From assembly GCA_902568975.1 (NCBI GenBank), contig CACFSO010000002.1:1-64000 (forward strand): 64,000 bases of DNA, given 5' to 3'. The stretch is from an uncultured Pelagibacteraceae bacterium. Lineage in GTDB: Bacteria > Pseudomonadota > Alphaproteobacteria > Pelagibacterales > Pelagibacteraceae. Numbering within the stretch: the first letter of the stretch is position 1; every line of letters starts with the position of its first letter. The notes below the pieces were generated by a model, which made no database searches, was not told the DNA's origin, and saw only the letters and a program-made list of their open reading frames with translations. Of the stretch, positions 1 to 9,587 are shown piece after piece. The position numbers and the translations under genes were made by a program.

Positions 1-678
1 TAATCCAAAAAATATAGACTCGCCAACAATGAAATGACCTATATTAAACTCTTCAATTTCTTTAATATTTTTCAGAATCTTGGCACTTTTATAATCAATT
101 CCATGTCCGGCATGTACTTCGATTCCAAGTGAATTTGCATACTTTGAACACTTAATTATTTTAAATAATTCATTTTTATAGCTTTTGCTTGATTTAATTT
201 GTCTTGAAATTTTACCTGTATGAAGTTCTATGCAATCTGCATTTATTATTTTTGCTTTATTAATATCTTTTAAGCTTGGATTTATAAATAAACTGGTTCT
301 TATTTTTTTCTTTTTTAATGAAGAAACTATTTTTTTTATTTTTTTAAAATTTTTATTTAAATTTAAACCACCCTCTGTTGTAATTTCCTGTCTTTTTTCC
401 GGAACTATACAAACAAAATTTGGTTTATTCTTTAAAGCTATTTTTAACATTTCATCATTGGCTGCAATTTCTAAATTTAAAGGAATTCTTATATTTTTAG
501 AAATTAATTTTAAATCATTATCTACTATATGTCTTCTATCTTCTCTTAAATGAATTGTTACAGAATGTGCACCACAATTCATTACATATTTTGCTGCTTT
601 ATAAATATCGGGATGATTTTCTCCTCTAGCATTTCTTATAGTTGCTATGTGATCAATATTTATACCTAACCTTTTCAT
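1..678 (-). CDS. pdxJ: Pyridoxine 5'-phosphate synthase PdxJ (3' end truncated by window edge)
   Basis: Minus-strand translation from 678 reads MKRLGINIDHIATIRNARGENHPDIYKAAKYVMNCGAHSVTIHLREDRRHI, a PdxJ N-terminus; absent from the ORF track because it runs off the window. Confidence 0.93.
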   Translation of the reverse strand, partial: MKRLGINIDHIATIRNARGENHPDIYKAAKYVMNCGAHSVTIHLREDRRHIVDNDLKLISKNIRIPLNLEIAANDEMLKIALKNKPNFVCIVPEKRQEITTEGGLNLNKNFKKIKKIVSSLKKKKIRTSLFINPSLKDINKAKIINADCIELHTGKISRQIKSSKSYKNELFKIIKCSKYANSLGIEVHAGHGIDYKSAKILKNIKEIEEFNIGHFIVGESIFFGL

Positions 679-1265
679 TTTAAGTATCTACTGCCAGGTT
701 TTGATATTGAAATTTTTTTAAGATAAGTTGGTAAATTATTTTTTTTGTAAGTAGGGACTTTTATTTTTAGTTGTGATACAATTTTTTTGTTTTTTATCTT
801 AATTTTTTTTTTATCTGATCTATCTATTAAGCAGGCAAAGCCAACAACTTTACCTTTTAATTTTTTAACTAGCTTTTCACACTCTAAACTTGATTTTCCA
901 GTTGTAATTACATCTTCAACAATTAAAACTCTTGAGTTTTTTTTAATAATAAAACCTCTTCTTAAGGTAAATTTTCCACTTACACGCTCACAAAATATAG
1001 TTTCTTTTTTTAATATACTACCAATTTCATATCCTACAATAATTCCACCTACTGCTGGAGATAATATTAAATCGACTTTCTTAAATTTAGATTTAATTTT
1101 TTTACTTAATGAAACACAAATTTTTTTAGCTAAGTAGGGAAAGCTTAAAAGTTTAGCGCACTGGATATATTTTGATGAATGTAATCCTGAGGATAATATA
1201 AAATGTCCCTCTAATAGAGCGTTAGTTCTTTTTAAAACCGCCAAAGAGTCTTTTAAAGAAAGCAT
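675..1265 (-). CDS. pyrE: Orotate phosphoribosyltransferase
   Basis: PRPP motif VLIVEDVITTGKSS; rsh-pyrE-pdxJ synteny. Confidence 0.93.
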   Translation of the reverse strand: MLSLKDSLAVLKRTNALLEGHFILSSGLHSSKYIQCAKLLSFPYLAKKICVSLSKKIKSKFKKVDLILSPAVGGIIVGYEIGSILKKETIFCERVSGKFTLRRGFIIKKNSRVLIVEDVITTGKSSLECEKLVKKLKGKVVGFACLIDRSDKKKIKIKNKKIVSQLKIKVPTYKKNNLPTYLKKISISKPGSRYLK

Positions 1266-2967
1266 ATTTTTTATTTTTATGTCTAATAATTTTGAAATTA
1301 TATTCTTTTTGTTTTAGCTCACTAATTAATTTTGTAAAGTTTTTCAAATCATGGATTATAAGATTAAATTGAAAATTAATAGTATTTTTAGTCTTTTCTA
1401 CCATTTCAACACTAGATATATTAACATAATTTGAACCTATCATAGTGGTCACATCACCTAGTCTGCCAGGTTGATCGGGTAATGATATCCATAATGTTGT
1501 ATTATATTTTTTATTTTTTACAGTTTTAGAATCTTCTCTGTATTGCCAGTATCTTCTTATAGCGGCTCTAGCTTTTCCAGTTTTAGCAGAGGTTAACCAA
1601 TGTAAAGATGGTGAAACTTTTTTTGATGCAATAATTTTTATAACGTCTCCATTCCTAAGTAATGATTGAAGAGCGCTCTCTTTACCATTAATTTCACAAC
1701 TAGTGGCAGTATCACCAATTTGTGTATGGACTGCATAAGCAAAATCTATAGGCGTTGCGTCCTTTGGTAATTTTATAACAGAACCTTTGGGTGTAAAACA
1801 AAATACATTATCTTGGAACATTTGAAGTTTAGTATATTCATAATAATCCTCCGGATTTTCATTTTTATCAATAATTTCTACAAGATCAGCTAACCAATCA
1901 TATTCTTTCCATGTAAGTGAGTTAAATTTTTCTGATGATTTATACTTCCAATGAGATGCAATACCTCTTTGAGCAAATTCATGCATAGACATTGTTCTTA
2001 ATTGAATTTCAATCGGTCTTTTATTTGGTCCAATTATTGCAGTATGTAATGATTGATATTTGTTAATTTTTGGAGATGAAATATAATCTTTAAGTTTACC
2101 TGGAATATAATTCCATTTACTATGAAATATACCTAATGCTTTATAACATGAATTAATATCATTTAAAATTATTCTAAATCCAATCACATCAGTAATTTGT
2201 TCTAAAGAAGTTCTTTTTTTTTGTACTTTTCTCCAAATTGAAAAAGGTGTTTTTTCTCTACCAAAAATTTTTGAGTCAATTTTATTTATTTTTAAAATTT
2301 GTAAAAATTCATCTGAAATAGAATTAAAGTTGATTAAATTATTTTCTTTAATTTGATCTAATCTATCTTTAATCAGTTTTCTAGCTTCAGGGTTAAGTAC
2401 ATTAAATGATAGATCCTCAAGTTCGTCCCTTATTCTATTCATTCCCATTCTATCTGCTAGTGGAGCATAAATTTCCATTGTTTCTTTAGCTTTTTTTATT
2501 TGTTTATCCTTATCTTTGACAAATTGAATAGTTCTCATATTGTGAAGTCTGTCAGCTAACTTTACTAAAAGAACACGAATATCTTTAGAGGTAGCTAAAA
2601 TTAATTTTCTAAAATTCTCAGCTTTAGAATTTGAAATTGCTTGATTTTCGAATTCAGAAATTTTAGTAACACCATCTACTAAATCAGCAACTTCTTTACC
2701 AAATTCATCTTGAATAGTCTTATATGTTGCATGAGTGTCCTCAATAGTATCATGCAAAAGACCTGTCGCTATGGTTGCGCTATCTAACTTAAGTTCAGTT
2801 AAAATATTTGCTACAGCAACAGGATGTATTATATATGGAGCTCCTTCATCCCTTCTTTGATTTTCATGAGCCCTAAGAGCAAAATCATATGCTTTAGACA
2901 AGGTTTCAGGATTTAAAAACTTGTTGTAAGACTTTACTTTATTAATTAAATCATCAGACTTTAACAT
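1222..2967 (-). CDS. RelA/SpoT-family (p)ppGpp synthetase/hydrolase (short form)
   Basis: HD motif GLLHDTIEDT, synthetase motifs DVIGFRI / YQSLHT / EIQLRT, TGS (FTPKGSVIKLPKDATPIDFAYAVHT), C-terminal ACT-like region. Confidence 0.95.
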   Translation of the reverse strand: MLKSDDLINKVKSYNKFLNPETLSKAYDFALRAHENQRRDEGAPYIIHPVAVANILTELKLDSATIATGLLHDTIEDTHATYKTIQDEFGKEVADLVDGVTKISEFENQAISNSKAENFRKLILATSKDIRVLLVKLADRLHNMRTIQFVKDKDKQIKKAKETMEIYAPLADRMGMNRIRDELEDLSFNVLNPEARKLIKDRLDQIKENNLINFNSISDEFLQILKINKIDSKIFGREKTPFSIWRKVQKKRTSLEQITDVIGFRIILNDINSCYKALGIFHSKWNYIPGKLKDYISSPKINKYQSLHTAIIGPNKRPIEIQLRTMSMHEFAQRGIASHWKYKSSEKFNSLTWKEYDWLADLVEIIDKNENPEDYYEYTKLQMFQDNVFCFTPKGSVIKLPKDATPIDFAYAVHTQIGDTATSCEINGKESALQSLLRNGDVIKIIASKKVSPSLHWLTSAKTGKARAAIRRYWQYREDSKTVKNKKYNTTLWISLPDQPGRLGDVTTMIGSNYVNISSVEMVEKTKNTINFQFNLIIHDLKNFTKLISELKQKEYNFKIIRHKNKKYAFFKRLFGGFKKN

Positions 2968-2985
2968 ATTTAATTATAACATTAA

Positions 2986-3552
2986 TTAAACTAGTTTAAT
3001 ACTTCTTAAGTCATCTGCGTTAATTTTGTTTAATAAATTACATATATTTTCACCAGATATAGGATGAACCCAATTTTTTGATATTTCAAATAATGGAATT
3101 AATACAAATGGTCTGTTTTTTAGGGCTTTATGAGGTATTTTAAGATCATTAAATTTTGAATTGAATTCCAATATTTGCGCATCATAATCTATGATGTCTA
3201 TATCGCATATTCTTGGATAATTTTTTTTTGTTTTTGTTCTACCCATTTTCTTTTCAATATTTTTCAGTAAAATTAGCAATGGTAATGGTTTTAAGTAAGT
3301 TTCAACTTCGATAACAATGTTATAAAATTTTGGAAAATTTTTATTTGGCCATGAAAAACTCTCATAATATTTTGAACACTTAAGTATTTTAATTTTATTA
3401 TTTTCTAATAAAAATTTGGTTTTTTCTAAATTTAAAGTTCTATTACCTAAGTTTGATCCAAGACTTAAAATTACTTTTTTAACTTGATTTTCTAAAATAT
3501 CTTGCTTTTTCACGATTCCAATCTCTAGTTTTTTTGGCATATCTTTTGTCAT
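2986..3552 (-). CDS. folK: 2-amino-4-hydroxy-6-hydroxymethyldihydropteridine pyrophosphokinase (start uncertain)
   Basis: [11 protein letters not shown]...[11 protein letters not shown]...[19 protein letters not shown]. Confidence 0.9.
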   Translation of the reverse strand: MTKDMPKKLEIGIVKKQDILENQVKKVILSLGSNLGNRTLNLEKTKFLLENNKIKILKCSKYYESFSWPNKNFPKFYNIVIEVETYLKPLPLLILLKNIEKKMGRTKTKKNYPRICDIDIIDYDAQILEFNSKFNDLKIPHKALKNRPFVLIPLFEISKNWVHPISGENICNLLNKINADDLRSIKLV

Positions 3553-3949
3553 GGTTTTTTTTACCTTTGGAAATTGCTATTTCAATTTTAGCTTTACCTT
3601 TTTTAAAATACATCTTAGTAGGTATTAATGTAAAACCATCTTGATTTACTTTACCAATTAATTTATTTATTTCTTTTTTATTTAATAAAAGTTTACGCTC
3701 TGCATAAGGATTATGATTGGAATAGCTGGCTTCTTTATATATCGGAATATGTGAATTAATTAAAAAAATCTCACCTTCTTTATCTATAGCGTAAGATTCT
3801 GAAATATTAACTTTCCCAGATCTTACTGATTTGATTTCGGAACCTTTCAAGATAATGCCAGCTTCTACTTTTTCTTGAAAAAAATAATTAAAAGAAGCTT
3901 TTCTATTTTGAGAAATGATTTTTAAACCATTATTGGTTTTTTTTTTCAT
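3479..3949 (-). CDS. smpB: SsrA-binding protein SmpB
   Basis: [24 protein letters not shown]...KGKKNHDKR...KARYFRKSS. Confidence 0.95.
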   Translation of the reverse strand: MKKKTNNGLKIISQNRKASFNYFFQEKVEAGIILKGSEIKSVRSGKVNISESYAIDKEGEIFLINSHIPIYKEASYSNHNPYAERKLLLNKKEINKLIGKVNQDGFTLIPTKMYFKKGKAKIEIAISKGKKNHDKRYAKKTRDWNREKARYFRKSS

Positions 3950-3952
3950 TAA

Positions 3953-4834
3953 TTAAATTAATTTGGCAGATTTTAATGCTTCTTTAACTTTTTCTTTTGT
4001 ATTCGTTGTAATTTTAACTAAAGGAAGTCTTACTTCATCATCACATAATCCAATTAATTTAGCTCCAAATTTTACTGGACTTGGGTTACTTTCTATGAAA
4101 AGTGATTTATGAACAGGTTGCAATATTTTATCAATCTTTTCAGCTTCCTTTATTTCATTTTCTAAATTTGATTTTGAATATTTTTGAAAATCAGAACATA
4201 ATTTTGGAGCAATATTTGCAGTTACACTTATACATCCTACGCCGCCTCTTTTATTGAATTCATAAGCAGTTCCATCTTCTCCTGACAACTGTATAAAATC
4301 ATTCCCCATTTTTTGCTTTTGTTGGTCGACTCTGTCTAGATCAGCTGTGGCATCTTTAACTCCTACTATATTTTTTAATTCAAATAATCTTGCCATTGTA
4401 TCAACTGACATATCGATTACGGAACGAGGAGGAATATTATAAATTATAATTGGTATGCCACAATTATCATTTATTGCTTTATAATGTTGATAAAGACCTT
4501 CTTGTGTTGGTTTGTTATAATATGGCGTAACCACAAGTGCTGCATTAGCACCTGCCTTTTCAGCATGCTTGGTTAAAGAGATCGCTTCTGCTGTAGAATT
4601 AGAACCCGTTCCGGCTATAACTGGCAATCTTCCGTTTGATTCTTTTATACATAATTCAATTACTTTTTCATGTTCTTCGTGAGTTAATGTTGGGGATTCG
4701 CCGGTTGTACCTGCTGGCACCAAACCATTAGTGCCATTTTCCATGTGAAAATTAATTAATTTTATATAATTTTCCTCGTCTAATTTATTATTTTTAAACG
4801 GGGTAATTAAAGCTACATTTGAACCTTTAAACAT
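3953..4834 (-). CDS. dapA: 4-hydroxy-tetrahydrodipicolinate synthase
   Basis: GTTGESPTLTHEEH, YNIPPRS, GVKDATADL motifs. Confidence 0.96.
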   Translation of the reverse strand: MFKGSNVALITPFKNNKLDEENYIKLINFHMENGTNGLVPAGTTGESPTLTHEEHEKVIELCIKESNGRLPVIAGTGSNSTAEAISLTKHAEKAGANAALVVTPYYNKPTQEGLYQHYKAINDNCGIPIIIYNIPPRSVIDMSVDTMARLFELKNIVGVKDATADLDRVDQQKQKMGNDFIQLSGEDGTAYEFNKRGGVGCISVTANIAPKLCSDFQKYSKSNLENEIKEAEKIDKILQPVHKSLFIESNPSPVKFGAKLIGLCDDEVRLPLVKITTNTKEKVKEALKSAKLI

Positions 4835-4874
4835 AAATACTTATAACATAAATTGCAGATTGATTTAAAAATAT

Positions 4875-7094
4875 ATGTTCTACAAATTTATAAAATTCTT
4901 ATTATTTAATATAGTCTTTTTTTCTTATATTCAAATAAGTTTTTCAAAGGAATACTTAATTCCAGTAAAAAAACCTACATTAGAGTCTGATATTAAAAAA
5001 AAAATTTCTAGCAATTCAATTATACCAATAAAAAAACCTTCTTTGGAAGAGGAGAATAAATTAATTAAAGATATTAAAGTAAAAGAAAAAAAAATATCGA
5101 AATTAAAAGGAGTCATTTTACCAAAAAATAAACCTCTTGTTGTAAAAAAAGGACGTAAGAAAATAGCGAACAAATCAAAATTTTATAGTGATAGAGATTT
5201 TAAATTTGCAAAAGAAGCAATCCAATTCATGGAAAAAGGAAATTGGAACGATGCAATTAAAGTTGCAAAGAAAGCAAGGGCAAAATCTATAATCGATTTT
5301 ATTCAATGGAGACACCTTTTAACGCCAGGTAACAGAGCATCATTTTACGATTACAAAATATTTATTGAAACACATAAAAGATATCCAAGAATAAATAGAG
5401 TAAAATATCTGGCAGAACACAAACTTTCAACAAAAATTCTAGAACCTGAAAAAATAATTCAATGGTTTAAAAATGAAAAACCATTAAGCGGATATGGAAA
5501 AATGATTCTAGGAGAAAGTTTTATATCTATAGGAAATGAAAATAAAGGAATCAAATTAATCAAAGATGGATGGATTAATGCTGATTTATCAAAGAATGAA
5601 CTAAGATTTTTTAGAAAAAAGTTTAAAAAATATTTGAATACTAACGATTATATCAGAAGAGCTGATTACTTGGCATGGGAAAATAAATATTGGGATTTAA
5701 AGAGAATGCTTAGATATTTACCTAAAGATTATCAGTTACTTTATACTGCTAGGCAACTATTAATGAGTAGATCTTATGGAGTCGATAATGCAATAAATAA
5801 GATACCAAAAAAAATGATTAATGATTCTGGTTTAAATTATGACAGATTAAAGTGGAGAAGAAAAAGAGGTAGAGTAGATAGTTCTTTGGAAATTTTATTG
5901 AATATTAAAAATACAAAAGAATATATGGTGAGACCTGACAAATGGTGGAAAGAAAGATCTATTATAGCCAGATCTTTAATATATAAAAAAAAATATGAAA
6001 CTGCATATAAATTAACTAGCAGGCATGGAATGTCTGAAGGTCCTAATTTTGCTGAAGCTGAATGGATGAGTGGTTGGATCGCCTTAAGCTTTTTAAAAGA
6101 TCCAATACTAGCAAAAGAACATTTTCATAAATTTTATGAAAATGTAGGGTATCCAATAAGTTTATCAAGAGGAGCTTATTGGTTAGGAAAAACATATGAT
6201 GAACTTGGCGATGATGAGTTATCTTTTAAATGGTACAATGAAGGATCAAAATACCTAACTACATATTATGGTCAATTATCACATATGAAAATTTATCCCA
6301 ATGAAACTTTTGAGTTAGATAAGTTAATGGAATTAGACAAGAATTATGTAGAAAACTTTTATAAAAATAAACTTGTAATTCTCATATATTTATTAGATGA
6401 ACTAAATAAAGATAAGTATACAAAACATATATTAAGACATTTAGCTAATGACAACGTAAATAATGGTAGTGAAATTCTAGCTGCAAAATTAGCTACAGAT
6501 ATTTCAAGATTCGACTTTGCAATTCAAATTTCAAAAATTGCATCTTATGAAAAAAGATTCCATAATAAATTTAATTATCCAATAATAAGTACTCCTAAGT
6601 ATGTAAATAAAAGAAAAATTCCAGATTCAGCTTTAATTTTATCAATTATTAGGCAAGAAAGTGAATTTGATACAAGCGCTCACAGTTCTGCGGGAGCAAA
6701 AGGGTTAATGCAATTAATGACTTACACTGCTAGAACTGTTTCCAAACAAGCAAAACTAAGATACTCAAAAACAAAACTAACGAAAGATCCTGAGTATAAT
6801 ATTAAACTTGGTTCGCACTATATAGCAGGCTTGTTGTTAGAATATGATGGAGCATACCCATTTGCAATAGCTGCATATAACGCTGGACCTAAAAGAGTAA
6901 AGGATTGGAAAAAAATAAATAAAAATCCACAAAAAGGACAAGTGAGTTATGTTGATTGGATTGAATTAATAAAATTTAAAGAAACAAGAAATTATGTTCA
7001 AAGAGTATTGGAAAATTTTAATGTTTATAGATACATTTTAGAACAAAAACCAATAAAGCTTAAAAACTTCTTTGAAAACGATCCCTTATATTAA
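4875..7094 (+). CDS. Soluble lytic murein transglycosylase (Slt family)
   Basis: N-terminal signal-like segment; C-terminal SLT domain IIRQESEFDTSAHSSAGAKGLMQLM...AYNAGP. Confidence 0.93.
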   Translation: MFYKFIKFLLFNIVFFSYIQISFSKEYLIPVKKPTLESDIKKKISSNSIIPIKKPSLEEENKLIKDIKVKEKKISKLKGVILPKNKPLVVKKGRKKIANKSKFYSDRDFKFAKEAIQFMEKGNWNDAIKVAKKARAKSIIDFIQWRHLLTPGNRASFYDYKIFIETHKRYPRINRVKYLAEHKLSTKILEPEKIIQWFKNEKPLSGYGKMILGESFISIGNENKGIKLIKDGWINADLSKNELRFFRKKFKKYLNTNDYIRRADYLAWENKYWDLKRMLRYLPKDYQLLYTARQLLMSRSYGVDNAINKIPKKMINDSGLNYDRLKWRRKRGRVDSSLEILLNIKNTKEYMVRPDKWWKERSIIARSLIYKKKYETAYKLTSRHGMSEGPNFAEAEWMSGWIALSFLKDPILAKEHFHKFYENVGYPISLSRGAYWLGKTYDELGDDELSFKWYNEGSKYLTTYYGQLSHMKIYPNETFELDKLMELDKNYVENFYKNKLVILIYLLDELNKDKYTKHILRHLANDNVNNGSEILAAKLATDISRFDFAIQISKIASYEKRFHNKFNYPIISTPKYVNKRKIPDSALILSIIRQESEFDTSAHSSAGAKGLMQLMTYTARTVSKQAKLRYSKTKLTKDPEYNIKLGSHYIAGLLLEYDGAYPFAIAAYNAGPKRVKDWKKINKNPQKGQVSYVDWIELIKFKETRNYVQRVLENFNVYRYILEQKPIKLKNFFENDPLY

Positions 7095-7095
7095 T

Positions 7096-7875
7096 TCATT
7101 GTAAAAAATTCTTAGGATAAATAAACCCGACATAACGATTATTAATATTTAAAATTTTCCAAAATAAATTTTTTTCTTTCACATAATCAATAAAGAATTC
7201 ATTATTATGAAGATCATCCATTAGAAATAAAGTTTGATCATGCATTAACTTTTCTATTGATTTAGTGAAATTTTTTCTTCCATTATAAGATTTATCAGAG
7301 TCATAATGAATTAAATCGACTTTATTTATTTTTTTTTTAATTAGTTCAATATTATATTGATCGCCTTCTATAAATAAATTCCAATGAGATTTAAATTCCT
7401 CTGGTACAACAATTCCAATATATTTTTCTGGTTTTGGTAAACGGAAATATGGAAAATCACTTGAATATAATGTCCCATAATTATTCTTATATATCGATTT
7501 CAAAAAAGCATAACTTGAAAATCCTGCAGCAACACCTGTTTCAAGTATTATTTCGGGCTTCGAGTATCTTGTTAAAAAATAAATTACATCAATAGCACCG
7601 CCACCGCCTAGATCGTAATTTATATTCTTTATTATTTTATTTGATTTATTTATGATTTCTTCAGACGCAATTTTTGATTCTTTCCATAACTCGGCATCAA
7701 TACTATTAAAAAATTCTTCATGATTTACAGAAATTTCTCTTAAAAATTTAATGTAATTATTGTAATTTTTTTGCTTATATCCAAATAGTCTATCAAATAT
7801 TTTTTTTGTTATGACTACAAAATTTTTATAATTTAACATTGATTTCAAAATATTTATTAAATTAAATTTTTGCAT
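7096..7875 (-). CDS. Class I SAM-dependent methyltransferase-like protein
   Basis: Motif-I-like ILETGVAAGFSSYAFLKSI, D-rich post-motifs IHYDSDKSY and LMDDLHNNEFF. Confidence 0.65.
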   Translation of the reverse strand: MQKFNLINILKSMLNYKNFVVITKKIFDRLFGYKQKNYNNYIKFLREISVNHEEFFNSIDAELWKESKIASEEIINKSNKIIKNINYDLGGGGAIDVIYFLTRYSKPEIILETGVAAGFSSYAFLKSIYKNNYGTLYSSDFPYFRLPKPEKYIGIVVPEEFKSHWNLFIEGDQYNIELIKKKINKVDLIHYDSDKSYNGRKNFTKSIEKLMHDQTLFLMDDLHNNEFFIDYVKEKNLFWKILNINNRYVGFIYPKNFLQ

Positions 7876-7896
7876 TCTTCGAATTTTTTTATTTTT

Positions 7897-7990
7897 TGGC
7901 GGTGAGGGAGGGATTCGAACCCTCGGTACGTCATTATAACGTACGGAAGTTTAGCAAACTCCTGGTTTAAACCAGCTCACCCACCTCACC
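7897..7990 (-). tRNA. tRNA-Ser(GCT), CCA encoded
   Basis: Minus strand GGTGAGGTGGGTGAGCTGG..TTTGCTAA..GGTTCGAATCCCTCCCTCACCGCCA; long variable arm; anticodon GCT. Confidence 0.95.
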
Positions 7991-8010
7991 TTTATGCTAT
8001 AGTGTGTAAC

Positions 8011-8058
8011 TTGAAATCATTGAATATTCAATATTTATAAAGTAATTTTGATCAAAAT
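8011..8058 (+). promoter_or_regulatory. soxB promoter/operator region with two perfect 14-bp palindromes
   Basis: ATTGAATATTCAAT at 8019-8032 and ATTTTGATCAAAAT at 8045-8058, with TTGAAA at 8011 and TTTATAAA at 8034-8041. Confidence 0.55.
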
Positions 8059-9312
8059 ATGAAAAACAAATACTCAATATTTTCATTAATAAAAAATGCT
8101 TTATCTTACCATGAAAATTGGCAAAGAGCATGGAGAGATCCAGAACCTAAAAAAGAATATGATGTCATAATTATTGGTGGTGGAGGTCATGGATTAGCTA
8201 CAGCTTTTTATTTAGCAAAAAAACATTACATAAAAAATATAGCTGTTGTTGAAAAAGGATGGATAGGTGGTGGAAATACTGGAAGAAATACGACTATCAT
8301 TAGATCAAACTATTTATGGGATGCTAGTGCAGGATTATATGATCACGCTTTAAAAATTTGGGAAGGGTTATCTCAAGAATTAAATTATAACGTCATGTTT
8401 AGTCAAAGAGGAGTAATGAACTTAGCTCATAATCTTCAAGATGTAAGAGATTTAAAAAGAAGAACTCACGCCAATAGATTAAATGATATTGATGCAGTTT
8501 GGTTAAATACAGAAGAAGTAAAAAAATTCTGTCCAATAATAAACACTTCTCCTAACATTAGGTATCCAGTTTTGGGAGGGACTTTACAAAGAAGAGCTGG
8601 AACAGCAAGACATGATGCTGTTGCCTGGGGTTATGCTCGTGGAGCTGATGCTATGGGCGTCGATATTATTCAAAATTGTGAAGTTAAAGGTATAAAAAGA
8701 AATGGAGATACTGTTGAAGGTATAGAAACATCTAAAGGATTTATAAAAACGAAAAAAATTGGTGTAGTTGCCGCTGGTCATTCAAGCGTTATAGCAAATA
8801 TGGTTGATATAAAATTACCTCTTGAGAGTAAACCTTTACAAGCTTTGGTGTCAGAACCAGTTAAGCCAATTATAGATACTGTGGTTATGTCAAATGCAGT
8901 TCATGCTTATGTAAGTCAATCTGATAAAGGAGAATTAGTTATTGGTGCAGGAACTGATGCTTATGTTTCATACACACAAAGAGGAAGTCATGACGTTGTT
9001 GAAGGAACTCTAAAAGCAATATTAGAGCTCTACCCTATCTTTAGTAGAATGAAAATGTTGAGACAATGGGGTGGTATAGTTGATATTTGCCCAGACGCTA
9101 GTCCAATAATTAGTAAAACACATATTAAAGGTTTATATTTTAACTGTGGTTGGGGAACAGGTGGATTTAAAGCTACACCAGGTTCTGGTGATTTATTTGC
9201 ACATACTATTGCTAATGATGAACCTCATAAATTAAATGCTGATTTTAATATTAATAGATTCGTAAGTGGTGATCTTGTTGATGAGCACGGAGCAGCTGCT
9301 GTAGCGCACTAA
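8059..9312 (+). CDS. soxB: Sarcosine oxidase beta subunit
   Basis: FAD dinucleotide motif [19 protein letters not shown]; soxBDAG order. Confidence 0.94.
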   Translation: MKNKYSIFSLIKNALSYHENWQRAWRDPEPKKEYDVIIIGGGGHGLATAFYLAKKHYIKNIAVVEKGWIGGGNTGRNTTIIRSNYLWDASAGLYDHALKIWEGLSQELNYNVMFSQRGVMNLAHNLQDVRDLKRRTHANRLNDIDAVWLNTEEVKKFCPIINTSPNIRYPVLGGTLQRRAGTARHDAVAWGYARGADAMGVDIIQNCEVKGIKRNGDTVEGIETSKGFIKTKKIGVVAAGHSSVIANMVDIKLPLESKPLQALVSEPVKPIIDTVVMSNAVHAYVSQSDKGELVIGAGTDAYVSYTQRGSHDVVEGTLKAILELYPIFSRMKMLRQWGGIVDICPDASPIISKTHIKGLYFNCGWGTGGFKATPGSGDLFAHTIANDEPHKLNADFNINRFVSGDLVDEHGAAAVAH

Positions 9313-9587
9313 TGTTTTTAATTAATTGTCCATATTGTGGTGAAAGAGATCAAAGCGAATTTTCTGCTGGTGGTGAAGCACACATTGTTAGACCAAAACA
9401 ACCTACTGAATTAAGTGATGATCAATGGGCAGAATTTTTATTTATGCGAAAAAATATTAAAGGAGTTCAATTAGAAAGATGGAATCATTCTCACGGATGT
9501 AGAAAGTGGTTTAATATGGTTAGAGATACATCTAACGATAAAATTCATGCTGTATATAAAATGGGTGAAAAACCCCCTATAAAATAA
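9312..9587 (+). CDS. soxD: Sarcosine oxidase delta subunit
   Basis: Small Cys/His protein LINCPYCGERDQSEF...HGCRKWFN; coupled to soxB. Confidence 0.94.
   Translation: MFLINCPYCGERDQSEFSAGGEAHIVRPKQPTELSDDQWAEFLFMRKNIKGVQLERWNHSHGCRKWFNMVRDTSNDKIHAVYKMGEKPPIK

Noticed and set aside
230-553. 107-aa plus-strand ORF
   Set aside because: Lies antisense to pdxJ, low-complexity Phe/Leu-rich, no family resemblance.
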